A DNA stretch of 64,000 nucleotides, from positions 33,663-97,662 of the forward strand of contig JAFWQA010000014.1 of the NCBI GenBank assembly GCA_017509255.1, in the 5' to 3' direction. Shown here one piece after another: positions 7,840 through 16,521 of the stretch. Within the stretch, counting starts at the first letter, position 1; each line of letters begins with the position of its first letter. The notes under the pieces are model-generated. The model did not search any database. It was not told the DNA's origin and was given only the letters and a program-made list of their open reading frames with translations. Made by a program: the position numbers and the translations under genes. The stretch is from Clostridia bacterium (lineage in GTDB: Bacteria > Bacillota > Clostridia > Christensenellales > Aristaeellaceae).

Positions 7840-9027
7840 ATGAAAAAGAACTACGGCAGGACGGCTGTCGCCTGCTATATGGGGTTCATTACCCAGGCGA
7901 TCTCGGCGAACTTCGCGCCGCTGCTCTTCCTGACGTTTCAGAAAAGCTACGGGATCCCACTGGGGCAGATCGCGCTGATCTCGACCGTTTTCTTTTTTAC
8001 CCAGCTGATCACCGACCTGCTCGCCGCGAAGTTTGTGGACAGGATCGGTTACCGGCGGTGCGTGGTCGCGTCCGAGGCGCTGTCGGCGGCCGGTCTCATC
8101 GGCCTGGCCTTCCTGCCGGACCTGCTTGAGAACCCCTTCGCGGGCATCCTGGCCTGCGTGGCGGTCTACGCTGTGGGAAGCGGTCTGATCGAGGTGCTGG
8201 TCAGTCCCATCATCGAGGCCTGCCCGTTTGAGCACAAGGAAGCGGTGATGAGCCTGACGCATTCCTTCTACTGCTGGGGAGCCGTGGCGGTGATCCTGCT
8301 TTCCACGCTGTTCTTCCGCACGGTCGGCATCGGGCGCTGGCCGCTGCTGGCCTGCCTGTGGGCGGTGATCCCGCTGGTGAATATCTTCAATTTCTCCTCC
8401 TGCCCCATCGAGCATCTGGTGGAGGACGGGAAAAGCATGACGATCCGCCAGCTGCTGGGAAACGGGCAGTTCTGGCTGCTGGTGCTGCTGATGGTCTGCG
8501 CCGGTGCCTCCGAGCTGGCCATGGCGCAGTGGGCTTCCGCCTTCACGGAGTCTGCGCTGAAGGTCTCCAAAACGGTGGGCGACCTGGCGGGGCCCTGCCT
8601 GTTTGCCGTGCTGATGGGCATCAGCCGTGTGTTCCACGGCAGATTCGGGCATAAGATCGACCTGACGAAATTCATGATCGGCTCCGGCATCCTCTGCGTG
8701 GTCTGCTATCTGACGGCGGGCCTGGCCTCCAGCCCCGTGCTCGGTCTGGCGGGCTGCGCGCTGTGCGGCTTCTCCGTGGCGGTCATGTGGCCGGGCAGCA
8801 TCAGCATCGCCTCCCGGAGCCTGGCGACCGGCGGCACGGCGATGTTCGCCCTGCTGGCGCTGGCCGGGGACCTGGGCGGATCCATAGGCCCCGGGCTGGT
8901 GGGCCTGATCTCCCAGAACGCCGGCGGTGACCTGAAGGCCGGTGTGCTGTCGGGGGTCATTTTCCCGGCGGTGCTGGTTCTGGCGCTGCTGCTCCTGCAG
9001 GGGATCCGCAAAAGAAAAGAGCCGTAA
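7840..9027 (+). CDS. MFS transporter
   Basis: Major facilitator superfamily carrier, 395 aa, about 12 membrane segments, inner membrane. The loop 2-3 motif appears as AAKFVDRIGYRRCV. The general look (FITQAISANFAPLLFLTF, MALAGD-type glycine-rich helices, VMWPGSISIASRSL) is closest to the FucP/sugar-like or uncharacterised MFS proteins; substrate unknown. The ATG is preceded by GGAGGCTGTGAAGCGAT, and a TATAAT lies at 7800-7805. It stands alone between perR and a nucleoside hydrolase, so context does not name a substrate. Confidence 0.88.
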   Translation: MKKNYGRTAVACYMGFITQAISANFAPLLFLTFQKSYGIPLGQIALISTVFFFTQLITDLLAAKFVDRIGYRRCVVASEALSAAGLIGLAFLPDLLENPFAGILACVAVYAVGSGLIEVLVSPIIEACPFEHKEAVMSLTHSFYCWGAVAVILLSTLFFRTVGIGRWPLLACLWAVIPLVNIFNFSSCPIEHLVEDGKSMTIRQLLGNGQFWLLVLLMVCAGASELAMAQWASAFTESALKVSKTVGDLAGPCLFAVLMGISRVFHGRFGHKIDLTKFMIGSGILCVVCYLTAGLASSPVLGLAGCALCGFSVAVMWPGSISIASRSLATGGTAMFALLALAGDLGGSIGPGLVGLISQNAGGDLKAGVLSGVIFPAVLVLALLLLQGIRKRKEP

Positions 9028-9037
9028 GGACAAAGCA

Positions 9038-9065
9038 AAAGCGCCGTTCCCGCGAACGGCGCTTT
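9038..9065. terminator. Bidirectional terminator
   Basis: A 12-bp perfect stem (9038-9049 with 9054-9065), 4-nt loop, A run before and T run after. It separates the convergent MFS and nucleoside hydrolase genes. Confidence 0.88.
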
Positions 9066-9079
9066 GCTGTACGGCCGGT

Positions 9080-9973
9080 TCAGCCCTTCTGCCGGGCAAA
9101 CAGCTGCAGCTTGGCAAAGAAGTCCTCCAGAATGTAGCGGGTATCCACGTCCCGGTAGACGCGGATCACCGGGTTCCCGGCCTCCTCGGCGGAGGAGGTA
9201 TCCTCGTTGATGAAGGGCGCCTTCTCATAGCGGTAATGCCCGCAGTCCGGGTTGATGGCCGCGGCGATGGCGGGGGAGTCGCCCAGGGACCAGCTTTCGC
9301 CCTGCGTCCAGCCGGCGTTTTCGGACAGGTTGTAGTTGACCATGTTCTCAAACAGGTGCAGCCCGATCTGCCCGCAGGGGGCCACCTTGCATTCCAGCTC
9401 GGACAGGCCGACGCGCACGGTGCGGTAAACGTCGGAGGGGATCAGCCACAGCTCCGCGCCGGAGGAGAGCACCGCGTTGGCGGCGGGCACGTCGTTGCCG
9501 GCGTTGAACTCCCGGAAGGGCGCGGGCCGGACTTTGGTGCCGTGCGTGCCGATCCAGACCACGATGACGGAATCCACGATGTCCGGGTTTTTCCGGAAGG
9601 CCATGGCCACGTTGGTGATGGCGCCCTGGCACAGCAGGTACAGCTTGCCCGCTCCCGGCTCGAGCTTTTTCTGCTCCAGCGCCTTTTCAATGATGAAATC
9701 CGCCGCCTCGGAAACCGAGGCGTCCCGCGCGAGAGGGCCGTCCTGCCCCATCAGCACGGGGACATCCAGCCCCATGGCGTCCAGGATCGTGCGGATCTCG
9801 TCATAGCTTTTCCGCACGGACCCGGGGGCGCTGAAGTGCTCCGCCAGGATGCCCCTGACCCGCAGCTTTGGGCTGAGCAGGGCGTGCACGATGGCAAAAG
9901 GATCGTCCGCCTCGCAGGCGGCGTCCGTATCGATCAGCACATTGATCTTTTTGTATTCCGGGATACTGTACAT
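9080..9973 (-). CDS. Nucleoside hydrolase-like protein
   Basis: Predicted ribonucleoside hydrolase of the IU-NH fold, 297 aa, which cleaves the N-glycosidic bond of nucleosides to base and ribose. The N-terminal Asp cluster appears as VLIDTDAACEADDPFAI (Asp15, 17, 23, 24), a variant of the usual DTDxGxDD calcium site. Later family blocks are LYLLCQGAITNVAMAF and FNAGNDVPAANAV. The start at 9973 is chosen because GGAGAT lies 8 nt upstream; the longer frame to 10339 overlaps the deoB promoter. It is divergent from deoB, which handles the resulting pentose phosphates, so a salvage role is likely. The exact nucleoside is not predictable. Confidence 0.82.
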   Translation of the reverse strand: MYSIPEYKKINVLIDTDAACEADDPFAIVHALLSPKLRVRGILAEHFSAPGSVRKSYDEIRTILDAMGLDVPVLMGQDGPLARDASVSEAADFIIEKALEQKKLEPGAGKLYLLCQGAITNVAMAFRKNPDIVDSVIVVWIGTHGTKVRPAPFREFNAGNDVPAANAVLSSGAELWLIPSDVYRTVRVGLSELECKVAPCGQIGLHLFENMVNYNLSENAGWTQGESWSLGDSPAIAAAINPDCGHYRYEKAPFINEDTSSAEEAGNPVIRVYRDVDTRYILEDFFAKLQLFARQKG

Positions 9974-10054
9974 AGGCTTATCTCCGATCTGTTCAGTTTT
10001 TTTCGGCGGATCCATTTTATCATAATCCCGCGCGATATGGAACCACCGAAACGC

Positions 10055-10083
10055 GTGACAAGACGGGAAGAAAAAGGTATAAT
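10055..10083 (+). promoter_or_regulatory. deoB promoter
   Basis: GTGACA (10055-10060), 17-nt spacer, perfect TATAAT (10078-10083), 90 nt before the deoB start. Confidence 0.75.
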
Positions 10084-10172
10084 GACAGCAGTGAAAAAGG
10101 ACAGGACCGGCGGAGGGAAGGGAATTCCTTTTCCGGCCGGTGATAAAAGCAAAAGGACAGGAGCGTGCGCAG

Positions 10173-11333
10173 ATGAAAAGAGTATTCCTGACGGTTCTGG
10201 ACGCGGTCGGCTGCGGCGAGCTGCCGGATGCCGCGCTGTACGGAGATGCAGGCGCAAACACGCTGGGGCATATGGTGGACGCGGCCCATCCCTCCCTGCC
10301 GAACCTGGCGGGCATCGGCCTGGGGCATATTCCTTCCACGCATTATCCGCCGGATCCGGCTGCCGTGGGCGGCTACGGAAAGTGCGCGGAGGTCAGCGCG
10401 GGCAAGGATACCACCACCGGACACTGGGAGATCGCCGGCCTGAGGCTGACGAAGCCCTTCCCGACCTTCCCGGAAGGCTTCCCGGCGGACTTCATCGCCG
10501 CCTTTGAGAAGGCGATCGGGCATAAGGTGATCGGCAACAAGCCGGCCAGCGGCACGGCCATCCTGGACGAGATCGGCGAGGAGAGCCGGCGGAACGCCAC
10601 CCCCATCGTTTACACCTCGGCGGACTCCGTGTTCCAGATCGCCTGCCACGAGGCTGTTTTCCCGCGGGAGGAGCTGTACCGCTTCTGCCGCATCGCCCGG
10701 GAAATGCTGCAGGGCGACCTGGGCGTGGGCCGGGTCATCGCGCGGCCGTATGAAGGGGAGGAGGGCAGCTTTGTGCGCACCTCCGGCCGGCGGGACTTCA
10801 GCATGCCGCCCATCGGGCGCACGCTGCTGGATGCCGTGAAGGAAGCCGGCATGGAAAGCCTGGGCGTGGGCAAGATCGAGGATATCTTCGCGGATACCGG
10901 GCTGACCGGCTCCAACCACGCGGCCGGGAACCCGGCGTGCATCGACGCCTGGATGGAGTATATGCGTAAGGATTTCGACGGCCTGTGCTTCACGAACCTG
11001 GTGGATACGGATTCGCTGTGGGGCCACCGCCGCGACCCGAAGGGCTTTGCCGAAGCGCTGGAGTATGTGGACCGGAAGCTGCCGGAGATCCAGGCCCTGA
11101 TGGGCGAAGACGATCTGCTGATCTTCACCGCCGACCACGGCTGCGACCCCACCTACCGCGGCACGGACCACACAAGGGAGTACATCCCGCTGCTGTGCTG
11201 GCACAAAAAAATGACCAGGGCGGTGGACCTCGGCACCCGGTCCACCTACGCGGATATCGCCGCCACCTGCGCCGACTGGCTCGGCCTGCCGGAGCGCTGG
11301 AATGCCGAATCCTTCAAAGATATGCTGCTGTAA
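10173..11333 (+). CDS. deoB: Phosphopentomutase
   Basis: Interconverts (deoxy)ribose 1-phosphate and 5-phosphate in nucleoside salvage; alkaline-phosphatase superfamily with two Mn ions. The diagnostic GKDTTTGHWE loop carries the phospho-Thr, with metal ligands in LTVLDAVGCGE at the start, NLVDTDSLWGHRRD and LIFTADHGCDPTYRGTDHTRE later. 386 aa, normal length. The ATG at 10173 follows AGGACAGGAG; the longer reading from 10140 is less likely. Monocistronic, with a terminator 18 nt after the stop. Confidence 0.96.
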   Translation: MKRVFLTVLDAVGCGELPDAALYGDAGANTLGHMVDAAHPSLPNLAGIGLGHIPSTHYPPDPAAVGGYGKCAEVSAGKDTTTGHWEIAGLRLTKPFPTFPEGFPADFIAAFEKAIGHKVIGNKPASGTAILDEIGEESRRNATPIVYTSADSVFQIACHEAVFPREELYRFCRIAREMLQGDLGVGRVIARPYEGEEGSFVRTSGRRDFSMPPIGRTLLDAVKEAGMESLGVGKIEDIFADTGLTGSNHAAGNPACIDAWMEYMRKDFDGLCFTNLVDTDSLWGHRRDPKGFAEALEYVDRKLPEIQALMGEDDLLIFTADHGCDPTYRGTDHTREYIPLLCWHKKMTRAVDLGTRSTYADIAATCADWLGLPERWNAESFKDMLL

Positions 11334-11351
11334 ATAAAATAAGCCAAAGCG

Positions 11352-11378
11352 AAAGGGCCGTCCGCCGGACGGCCCTTT
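11352..11378. terminator. Bidirectional terminator
   Basis: A 12-bp perfect stem (11352-11363 with 11367-11378) with a 3-nt loop, flanked by A and T runs. It closes both deoB and the convergent MFS gene. Confidence 0.88.
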
Positions 11379-11387
11379 TGATTTGTA

Positions 11388-12530
11388 TTATCGGGAGCTT
11401 CTCCGCGCGGCGGTCCCGAAGAGGAGGAGGGCCGCCAGGCAGCCCGCGCCGCAAAGTCCCAGCGCAAGGGGCAGGGAAGCGTCCGCGGCGCGGCCGAGAC
11501 CCAGGTCCAGCACCACGGCCAGGCTGTCCGCCAGCATGGCGTTCAGGCTCAGGGCGGTGGCCCGGTCCGGCGTGGCGACCAGCCGGTTCTCCATCGCGCC
11601 GGAGAGCGGGCTGAACAGGGCGGACAGCAGGGACAGCAGCGCGATCAGCGCCACGGACAGGATCCCGATCCGCAAAAAGACCAGGCTGCCCATGCAGAGC
11701 GCGGCGCCCAGCAGCAGCCCCCGGCCGGTTCTCCGGTCGCCGAAGCGTTTGCTCAGCCGGTGGGAGAGCGGGCCGCAGAGCCCCGCCGCCGACACCAGCA
11801 GGAAGGCGGCGCCGATGGCCTGCTCGCCCATGCCGCATCGCACATACTGCAGCTGGCCGAAATAGACGGTCACGCAGTGAACGACCTCGCCGAAGACCGC
11901 GGCGCACAGCACCAGAGGCAGCATGCCGGGGATGCGGAAGTGCGCCCTTGCCAGCGGGAGCAGGCGCTGGTGCGCCTGCTTTTCCTCCGGCTTCACCTCC
12001 TGCAGGAAGAAGGTCAGCACGGCGGCCAGCCCGTAGGTGAAAACGGTCCACAGCGCCGCGTCCCGGTAACGTCCGCTGAGGAAAACGGTATAGAGCAGGC
12101 CGGAGAGCAGCAGGCCCGCCTCCCCGGCGGACCTCCACCAGCCCTCATTGCGCTGGGCGTCCTTTTCCGGAGCGGACAGGTACAGCAGGCTCGCGTCCAC
12201 ACCGGAAAGGCCGCTCACGGTGACCGCGAGCAGCAGACGCTCCAGCAGGAAAGCGCCGAAGCTTTCCGCCTGCCAGAATATGATTTTGGTTCCGAGAAAA
12301 AGCAGATTGCACAGGATCATGGTGCGGCGGTAGCCGATGCGGTCGGCCGCCCAGCCCCAGGGGATCTCCATGGCCATGGAGAGGGCGAAGCTGGCGCCCT
12401 CGACGGCGGTGATCTCAAAAACGCTCAGGCCCGCCTGTTGCCTGTACAGGGTGGCAACAGCGGAATAGAAGACCATTCCCTGCAGGAAGGCGATGGCGCA
12501 GAGCAGATAAATATTCTTCTTTTTGCGCAT
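11388..12530 (-). CDS. MFS transporter, drug-exporter-like
   Basis: Major facilitator carrier of 380 aa with about 12 membrane helices. The conserved cytoplasmic loop is present as IPWGWAADRIGYRRTM, followed by helix-rich sequence and a charged central loop (QEVKPEEKQAHQR). The general form resembles small Gram-positive multidrug or sugar-like MFS proteins such as the YxlH/Tet group; the substrate is unknown. ATG at 12530. The upstream sequence has only a modest ribosome site. It is not related closely to the other MFS protein at 7840. Confidence 0.87.
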   Translation of the reverse strand: MRKKKNIYLLCAIAFLQGMVFYSAVATLYRQQAGLSVFEITAVEGASFALSMAMEIPWGWAADRIGYRRTMILCNLLFLGTKIIFWQAESFGAFLLERLLLAVTVSGLSGVDASLLYLSAPEKDAQRNEGWWRSAGEAGLLLSGLLYTVFLSGRYRDAALWTVFTYGLAAVLTFFLQEVKPEEKQAHQRLLPLARAHFRIPGMLPLVLCAAVFGEVVHCVTVYFGQLQYVRCGMGEQAIGAAFLLVSAAGLCGPLSHRLSKRFGDRRTGRGLLLGAALCMGSLVFLRIGILSVALIALLSLLSALFSPLSGAMENRLVATPDRATALSLNAMLADSLAVVLDLGLGRAADASLPLALGLCGAGCLAALLLFGTAARRSSR

Positions 12531-12720
12531 ACGAAAACAAGCCCCTTCTGAATGTCGGTACAGAGAAGTATTATTCCGCTGTATGCATCAGGTGGGCGTA
12601 CACATGGCAAAAAGCTTCCTTTCAACGTTTTCTGCAGTATACAGCGGAGAAAGCCGGCCTGTCAAGCAAAGAAAAACACGCGTCCGTAACAAGTTGACAC
12701 GGGTCCGCAGCCCCGGAAAA

Positions 12721-12749
12721 TTGACAGGAGCCCCGCTCTCCTGTATAAT
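12721..12749 (+). promoter_or_regulatory. Consensus promoter with palindrome in the spacer (mgtC-like gene)
   Basis: Exact TTGACA (12721-12726), 17-nt spacer, exact TATAAT (12744-12749). An inverted repeat ACAGGAG-N7-CTCCTGT (12724-12744) spans the -35 end to the -10 edge, a position suitable for a repressor. Transcription would start about 12756, giving a short leader. Confidence 0.8.
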
Positions 12750-12816
12750 TTCCTATACAGAAGCGGACGCAAGTTCTGACTGAAAACGATAAAAGACGAT
12801 GGGTGGAGATTTTACT

Positions 12817-13518
12817 GTGGATCTGAGTTTGGGATATCCGGTGAACCAGACGGTCGAAATGCTTTTCAGGCTTTTCCTCGCGTGTGTCTGCGGCGGTTTT
12901 GTGGGATCGGAGCGGAGCAAGCGGATGAAGCCTGCCGGGATCCGCACGCATGTTCTGGTCTGCGGCGCGGCGGCCCTCTTTATGATCCTTTCCAAATACG
13001 CTTTCCAGGATATCGGCCCGAACGGGAACAACAGCGTGGACGCCTCCCGTATCGCCTCCAGCATCCTGGCGGGCATCGGCTTCCTGGGCGCCGGAGCGAT
13101 CTTCAAGGACGGCAGCCGGGTGACCGGCCTGACCACGGCGGCGACGCTGTGGTTTACCACGGCCATCGGCATGGCCTTTGGCGCGGGCATGTACCTGATC
13201 GGCGCCGCGGCCGCCATCGTGCTGATCGTGTTCCAGTACCTGCTGCACCGCTTTACGGTTGGCGGGGACGCGCTGTACACCTATACGCTGGAGATGGTCT
13301 TCACGGCGGATGCCGACCCGGAGGAGTGCGTGACGGCGTTCTGCGACAGCTGCCATGCCATGCATGAGGAGCAGGACGTGTCCTTCAATGAGAACGGGAC
13401 CATCACCTACCGCTGCCTGCTGCGGTGCCGGGACCATATCCCCGTACAGAAGTGGAAGGAATTCTGCGCGGAGCACAAGGAGCTGCTGACCTTCAGCAAG
13501 GAAAGCTACGGCGGCTGA
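12817..13518 (+). CDS. MgtC/SapB family membrane protein
   Basis: Inner-membrane protein of the MgtC/SapB family, 233 aa from the chosen GTG. The membrane core carries the hallmarks GGFVGSERSKRMKPAGIRTH, SILAGIGFLGAGAIF and GLTTAATLWFTTAIGMAFG (residues about 30-140), followed by a soluble ACT-like tail with several Cys (CVTAFCDSCHAMH). In pathogens MgtC helps survival at low magnesium by acting on ATP synthase; in commensals the role is not known. GTG 12817 is preferred since GGTGGAG sits 8 nt upstream, but an in-frame ATG at 12799 is possible. It is preceded by a perfect sigma-A promoter and followed by two terminators. Confidence 0.87.
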   Translation: MDLSLGYPVNQTVEMLFRLFLACVCGGFVGSERSKRMKPAGIRTHVLVCGAAALFMILSKYAFQDIGPNGNNSVDASRIASSILAGIGFLGAGAIFKDGSRVTGLTTAATLWFTTAIGMAFGAGMYLIGAAAAIVLIVFQYLLHRFTVGGDALYTYTLEMVFTADADPEECVTAFCDSCHAMHEEQDVSFNENGTITYRCLLRCRDHIPVQKWKEFCAEHKELLTFSKESYGG

Positions 13519-13544
13519 GCCGGCAGAAAAAACAGATCGTCATC

Positions 13545-13571
13545 GCCCCGGGAGCATTTTCCCGGGGCTTT
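13545..13571 (+). terminator. Terminator after mgtC-like gene
   Basis: A 9-bp G/C stem (13545-13553 with 13560-13568) followed by TTT, 27 nt after the stop codon. Confidence 0.7.
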
Positions 13572-13589
13572 CCTTCTGCCCTTTCCGGT

Positions 13590-13623
13590 CCGCGGGCGGC
13601 GCTGCCCGCGGGATGTTTTTTTT
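13590..13623 (+). terminator. Second terminator before buk
   Basis: An 8-bp stem (13590-13597 with 13604-13611), 6-nt loop, then GATG and eight T. With the previous hairpin it insulates buk from upstream reading. Confidence 0.72.
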
Positions 13624-13645
13624 GCGTCTGTTTCTCTGTAAAATA

Positions 13646-13674
13646 TAGACGGCGGGGAGCTTTGTTTTTATAAT
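13646..13674 (+). promoter_or_regulatory. buk-pta promoter
   Basis: TAGACG (13646-13651), 17-nt spacer, perfect TATAAT (13669-13674), 38 nt before the buk ATG. Confidence 0.65.
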
Positions 13675-13711
13675 ACGGGCATGGCGTCCGCCAAAGTGAG
13701 GAGAATGAACG

Positions 13712-14836
13712 ATGAGCGAATCCCCGAAGAGCTACCGCATCCTGGTGATCAATCCCGGCTCCACCTCCACCAAGGTGAGCCTTTTCATAGACGAGAAGCA
13801 CGTCTTTGAGCGCAGCATTTTCCATGATGCGCCTGTTCTGCTGCAGTACCCGCATGTGAACGGGCAGGTGCCCTTCCGCTATCAGGTGATCCTGGACATG
13901 CTGAAGGCGGAGGGCGTGGATCCGGCCTCCATCGACGTGTTCGTGGGCCGCGGCGGCAGCGCGTATAGCCAGCCTGCCGGCGTGACCGTGATCGATCAGC
14001 GCCTGTATGACGATACCGAGGCGGCGGTGGGCGGCAGCGAGCACGCCGCCAAGCTGGGTGTCATGCTCGCCTGGGAATTCGTAAAGAACTATCACAAGCC
14101 CGCCTATACGCTGAACCCCACCAATGTGGAGGAGTACGGCGAGCTGGCCCGACTGACGGGCATCAAGGGCCTGTACCGCTATTCCCATTCCCACGTGCTG
14201 AACCAGAAGGCGGTGGCCGAATACCACGCGGAGCACGCGCTGGGCTGCCGTTATGATGAATGCAATCTGATCGTCGCCCATATCGACGGCGGCGTCACCG
14301 TCAGCGCGCACGACCACGGCCGCATGATCGACGGCAGCATGGGCGCGGACGGCGAGGGGCCCTTTGCTCCCACGCGCATCGGCAGCGTGCCGGTGCTGGG
14401 CCTGCTGGACTATATCGAGGCCCATTCCACGGACGAGGTGCGCCTCATGTGCTCCCGGGCCGGCGGCTTTGTGAGCCTGTTCGGCACCTCCAATTCCGAC
14501 ACCGTGCACGCGCTGGTGGAAAAGGGCGACCGCAAGGCCACGCTGGTGTGGAACACCATGATCTATCAGATCTGCAAGAGCATCGGCGAGATGAGCACCG
14601 TGCTCAGCGGCCGGGTGAACGGCATCGTGCTGACCGGCGGCCTGATGCGCTTTGACGATATCGCGGAGGGCATCCGCGAGCGCTGCGGCTGGATCGCGCC
14701 CATCAGTATCTATCCCGGAGAGATGGAGCAGGAGGCGCTGGCTGGCGCCGTGCTGAAGGTGCTGCGCGGGGAAAAGAAGGCGCTGACCTATTCCGGCAGG
14801 CCGGTGTGGGACGGCTTTGAGGGCATTGATCTGTAA
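13712..14836 (+). CDS. buk: Butyrate kinase
   Basis: Acetokinase-family enzyme converting butyryl phosphate and ADP to butyrate and ATP, or the reverse with related short acids. Family motifs: LVINPGSTSTKVSLF at the start, VGRGG near residue 70, the phosphate block IVAHIDGGVTVSAHDHG, GADGEGPFAPTR, and LTGGLMRFDD near the end. 374 aa, close to the usual 355-360 with a slightly longer N terminus. AGGAGAATGAACG precedes the ATG. The next gene, 19 nt on, is a phosphotransacetylase, so acyl-CoA to acid with ATP gain is the clear logic; acyl chain preference is uncertain. Confidence 0.9.
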   Translation: MSESPKSYRILVINPGSTSTKVSLFIDEKHVFERSIFHDAPVLLQYPHVNGQVPFRYQVILDMLKAEGVDPASIDVFVGRGGSAYSQPAGVTVIDQRLYDDTEAAVGGSEHAAKLGVMLAWEFVKNYHKPAYTLNPTNVEEYGELARLTGIKGLYRYSHSHVLNQKAVAEYHAEHALGCRYDECNLIVAHIDGGVTVSAHDHGRMIDGSMGADGEGPFAPTRIGSVPVLGLLDYIEAHSTDEVRLMCSRAGGFVSLFGTSNSDTVHALVEKGDRKATLVWNTMIYQICKSIGEMSTVLSGRVNGIVLTGGLMRFDDIAEGIRERCGWIAPISIYPGEMEQEALAGAVLKVLRGEKKALTYSGRPVWDGFEGIDL

Positions 14837-14855
14837 AAAAGAGAGGAGAAAAACC

Positions 14856-15857
14856 ATGAGCGTGATCGATCAGATCCGGCGGAAGGCGAAGGAAAGACTG
14901 ATGCGCGTGGTGCTGCCGGAGGGAGATGAGCCCCGTACGGTGGAGGCGGCGGCGGAGGTGGCCCGGGAGGGGCTGGCAAGGCCCATCCTGCTGGGAGACC
15001 CGCAAAAGGTCGCCGCGGCCGCGGCGGCAAGGGGCGCGGACATCACCGGCATCGAGGTGATCGACCCGGAGAACAGCGAGCAGGCCGCGCGATACACCGC
15101 GGCGCTGTATGAGCTGCGGAAGGCGAAGGGCCTGACGGAGGAGGCTGCCGGGCGGCTGGTCAGCGATCCGATGTATTACGGCATCATGATGGTCAAGCTC
15201 GGGGACGCGGACGGGCTGGTGTCCGGCGCGGTGCACACCACGGGCGATATGCTGCGCCCGGCGCTGCAGATCATCAAAACACGGCCGGGCATGAAGGTGG
15301 TGTCCTCCAGCTTCCTGATGGACTGCCCCAACAAGAGCCTGGGCGAGAACGGCCTGCTGGTCTACGCGGACTGCGTGGTCATGCCCTGCCCGACGGCGGA
15401 GGAGCTGGCGCACATCGCGGTGGCGGCCGCCGATACGGCCCGCACCCTCTGCGGGATCGAAGAGCCGAAGGTGGCGCTGCTTTCCTTCTCCACCAAGGGC
15501 AGCGCGAAGCATGAGCTGGTGGACAAGGTGCAGCAGGCCACGCAGATCGCGCATCAGCTGGCGCCGGAGCTGCTGCTGGACGGCGAGATGCAGATGGACG
15601 CCGCCCTGATCCCGGAGATCGGCGCGTCCAAGGCGCCGGGCAGCCCGGTGGCCGGGCATGCCAACGTCCTGATCTTTCCCGACCTGCAGGCCGGCAATAT
15701 CGGCTACAAGATCACCCAGCGCATCGGCGGGGCGGAATGCTTCGCCGTACTCCAGGGCCTGGCTAAGCCCTGCAACGACCTGTCCCGCGGCTGCAGCGCG
15801 GAGGACATCGTGAACACCGTTGCCATCACCGCCGTGCAGGCGCAGGCTGTGACCTGA
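14856..15857 (+). CDS. pta: Phosphate acetyltransferase
   Basis: Exchanges CoA for phosphate on acetyl groups, 333 aa, the short clostridial form. It starts with the family wording MRVVLPEGDEPRTVEAA and ends with the diagnostic block NVLIFPDLQAGNIGYK, QRIGGAECFAVLQGLAKP and NDLSRGCSAEDIVN. These are Pta rather than Ptb signatures, although the adjacent kinase is of the butyrate type. The ATG at 14856 follows GAGAGGAGAAAAACC; an upstream in-frame start overlaps buk and lacks a ribosome site. Likely co-transcribed with buk and closed by a TTCG-loop terminator. Confidence 0.92.
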   Translation: MSVIDQIRRKAKERLMRVVLPEGDEPRTVEAAAEVAREGLARPILLGDPQKVAAAAAARGADITGIEVIDPENSEQAARYTAALYELRKAKGLTEEAAGRLVSDPMYYGIMMVKLGDADGLVSGAVHTTGDMLRPALQIIKTRPGMKVVSSSFLMDCPNKSLGENGLLVYADCVVMPCPTAEELAHIAVAAADTARTLCGIEEPKVALLSFSTKGSAKHELVDKVQQATQIAHQLAPELLLDGEMQMDAALIPEIGASKAPGSPVAGHANVLIFPDLQAGNIGYKITQRIGGAECFAVLQGLAKPCNDLSRGCSAEDIVNTVAITAVQAQAVT

Positions 15858-15877
15858 ACAAAAGAAGCGTTGAAATC

Positions 15878-15901
15878 GGATCCCCTTCGGGGGATCCTTT
15901 T
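15878..15901 (+). terminator. Terminator of buk-pta
   Basis: GGATCCCC, TTCG tetraloop, GGGGATCC (15878-15897), then TTTTT interrupted by A. It lies 20 nt after the pta stop. Confidence 0.88.
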
Positions 15902-16182
15902 TATTTCTCAAAAAACACGTTCCAATAAGCAAATTTTGTCCCTCTGAAATTACATTTTGTCAGCAGGCTTCCGATCCGCCGTCCTCAGGAGCGGGGCATG
16001 ATGCGGAAAAAAGGAAAACAGTGTTCTAAAAGATGCTGCCCGCGGAAAAACGGAGAAAAAGGGTCAGGGTCCACATGAGGATCACGATAGGTTTTTTCTA
16101 CCGTTCACAGACTCGGAGCCGTCAGCGTCAAGCGGTTGAGGGAGAAAAGCAAAATTAACACAATTTTTTGCCAAAAAATATA

Positions 16183-16212
16183 TGGACAAGTACATACATT
16201 TAGTGTTATAAA
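16183..16212 (+). promoter_or_regulatory. EPS operon promoter candidate P1
   Basis: TGGACA (16183-16188), 18-nt spacer, TATAAA (16207-16212); one mismatch in each hexamer. Confidence 0.55.
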
Positions 16213-16299
16213 TAGTAACGTACTGTAATGAATTGTAACACGAAAAAAGTTCGTGTTCCAAAACTCATGCAGTATGCACCCGGCATGTATATTATATCT

Positions 16300-16370
16300 G
16301 AGAAAGTTTGGAGCGGACTTCGGGAAACCAGCGGTAACCGGGTGCTGCCAGACTTTCTCTCTTTCTTTTT
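16300..16370 (+). terminator. Attenuator-like hairpin in the EPS leader
   Basis: A 12-bp stem with one G-U pair (16300-16311 with 16348-16359) enclosing a 36-nt loop and followed by TCTTTCTTTTT. It lies about 90 nt after P1 and would stop P1 transcripts unless read through, a plausible target for the antiterminator encoded just downstream. Confidence 0.55.
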
Positions 16371-16419
16371 GACATTCATGCATTTTTCGGGTCGTTTACG
16401 CAGGATCTGCATGAAATGG

Positions 16420-16448
16420 TTGACCTGATTGACCGTTTAAGATAAACT
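16420..16448 (+). promoter_or_regulatory. EPS operon promoter candidate P2
   Basis: TTGACC (16420-16425), 17-nt spacer, TAAACT (16443-16448). It would start downstream of the attenuator-like hairpin. Confidence 0.45.
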
Positions 16449-16521
16449 CTTGCGGTTTGCGTTTCCTCCGGAGAGGCGCTGTTCCTGTTGGAGTGACGGG
16501 CTGAAAGCCGCCGGAAGGATC

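Noticed and set aside
8942-10507. Plus-strand ORF of 521 codons
   Set aside because: Runs through the end of the MFS gene, a terminator, antisense of the nucleoside hydrolase and the start of deoB; a shadow.
14856-15857. Phosphate butyryltransferase (ptb) beside buk
   Set aside because: The C-terminal signatures are those of Pta (FPDLQAGNIGYK, LQGLAKP, NDLSRGCS), despite the butyrate kinase neighbour.
16105-16412. Small ORFs (60-90 codons) in the EPS leader
   Set aside because: No ribosome site, biased composition of AT-rich non-coding DNA, and overlap with promoter and hairpin signals.
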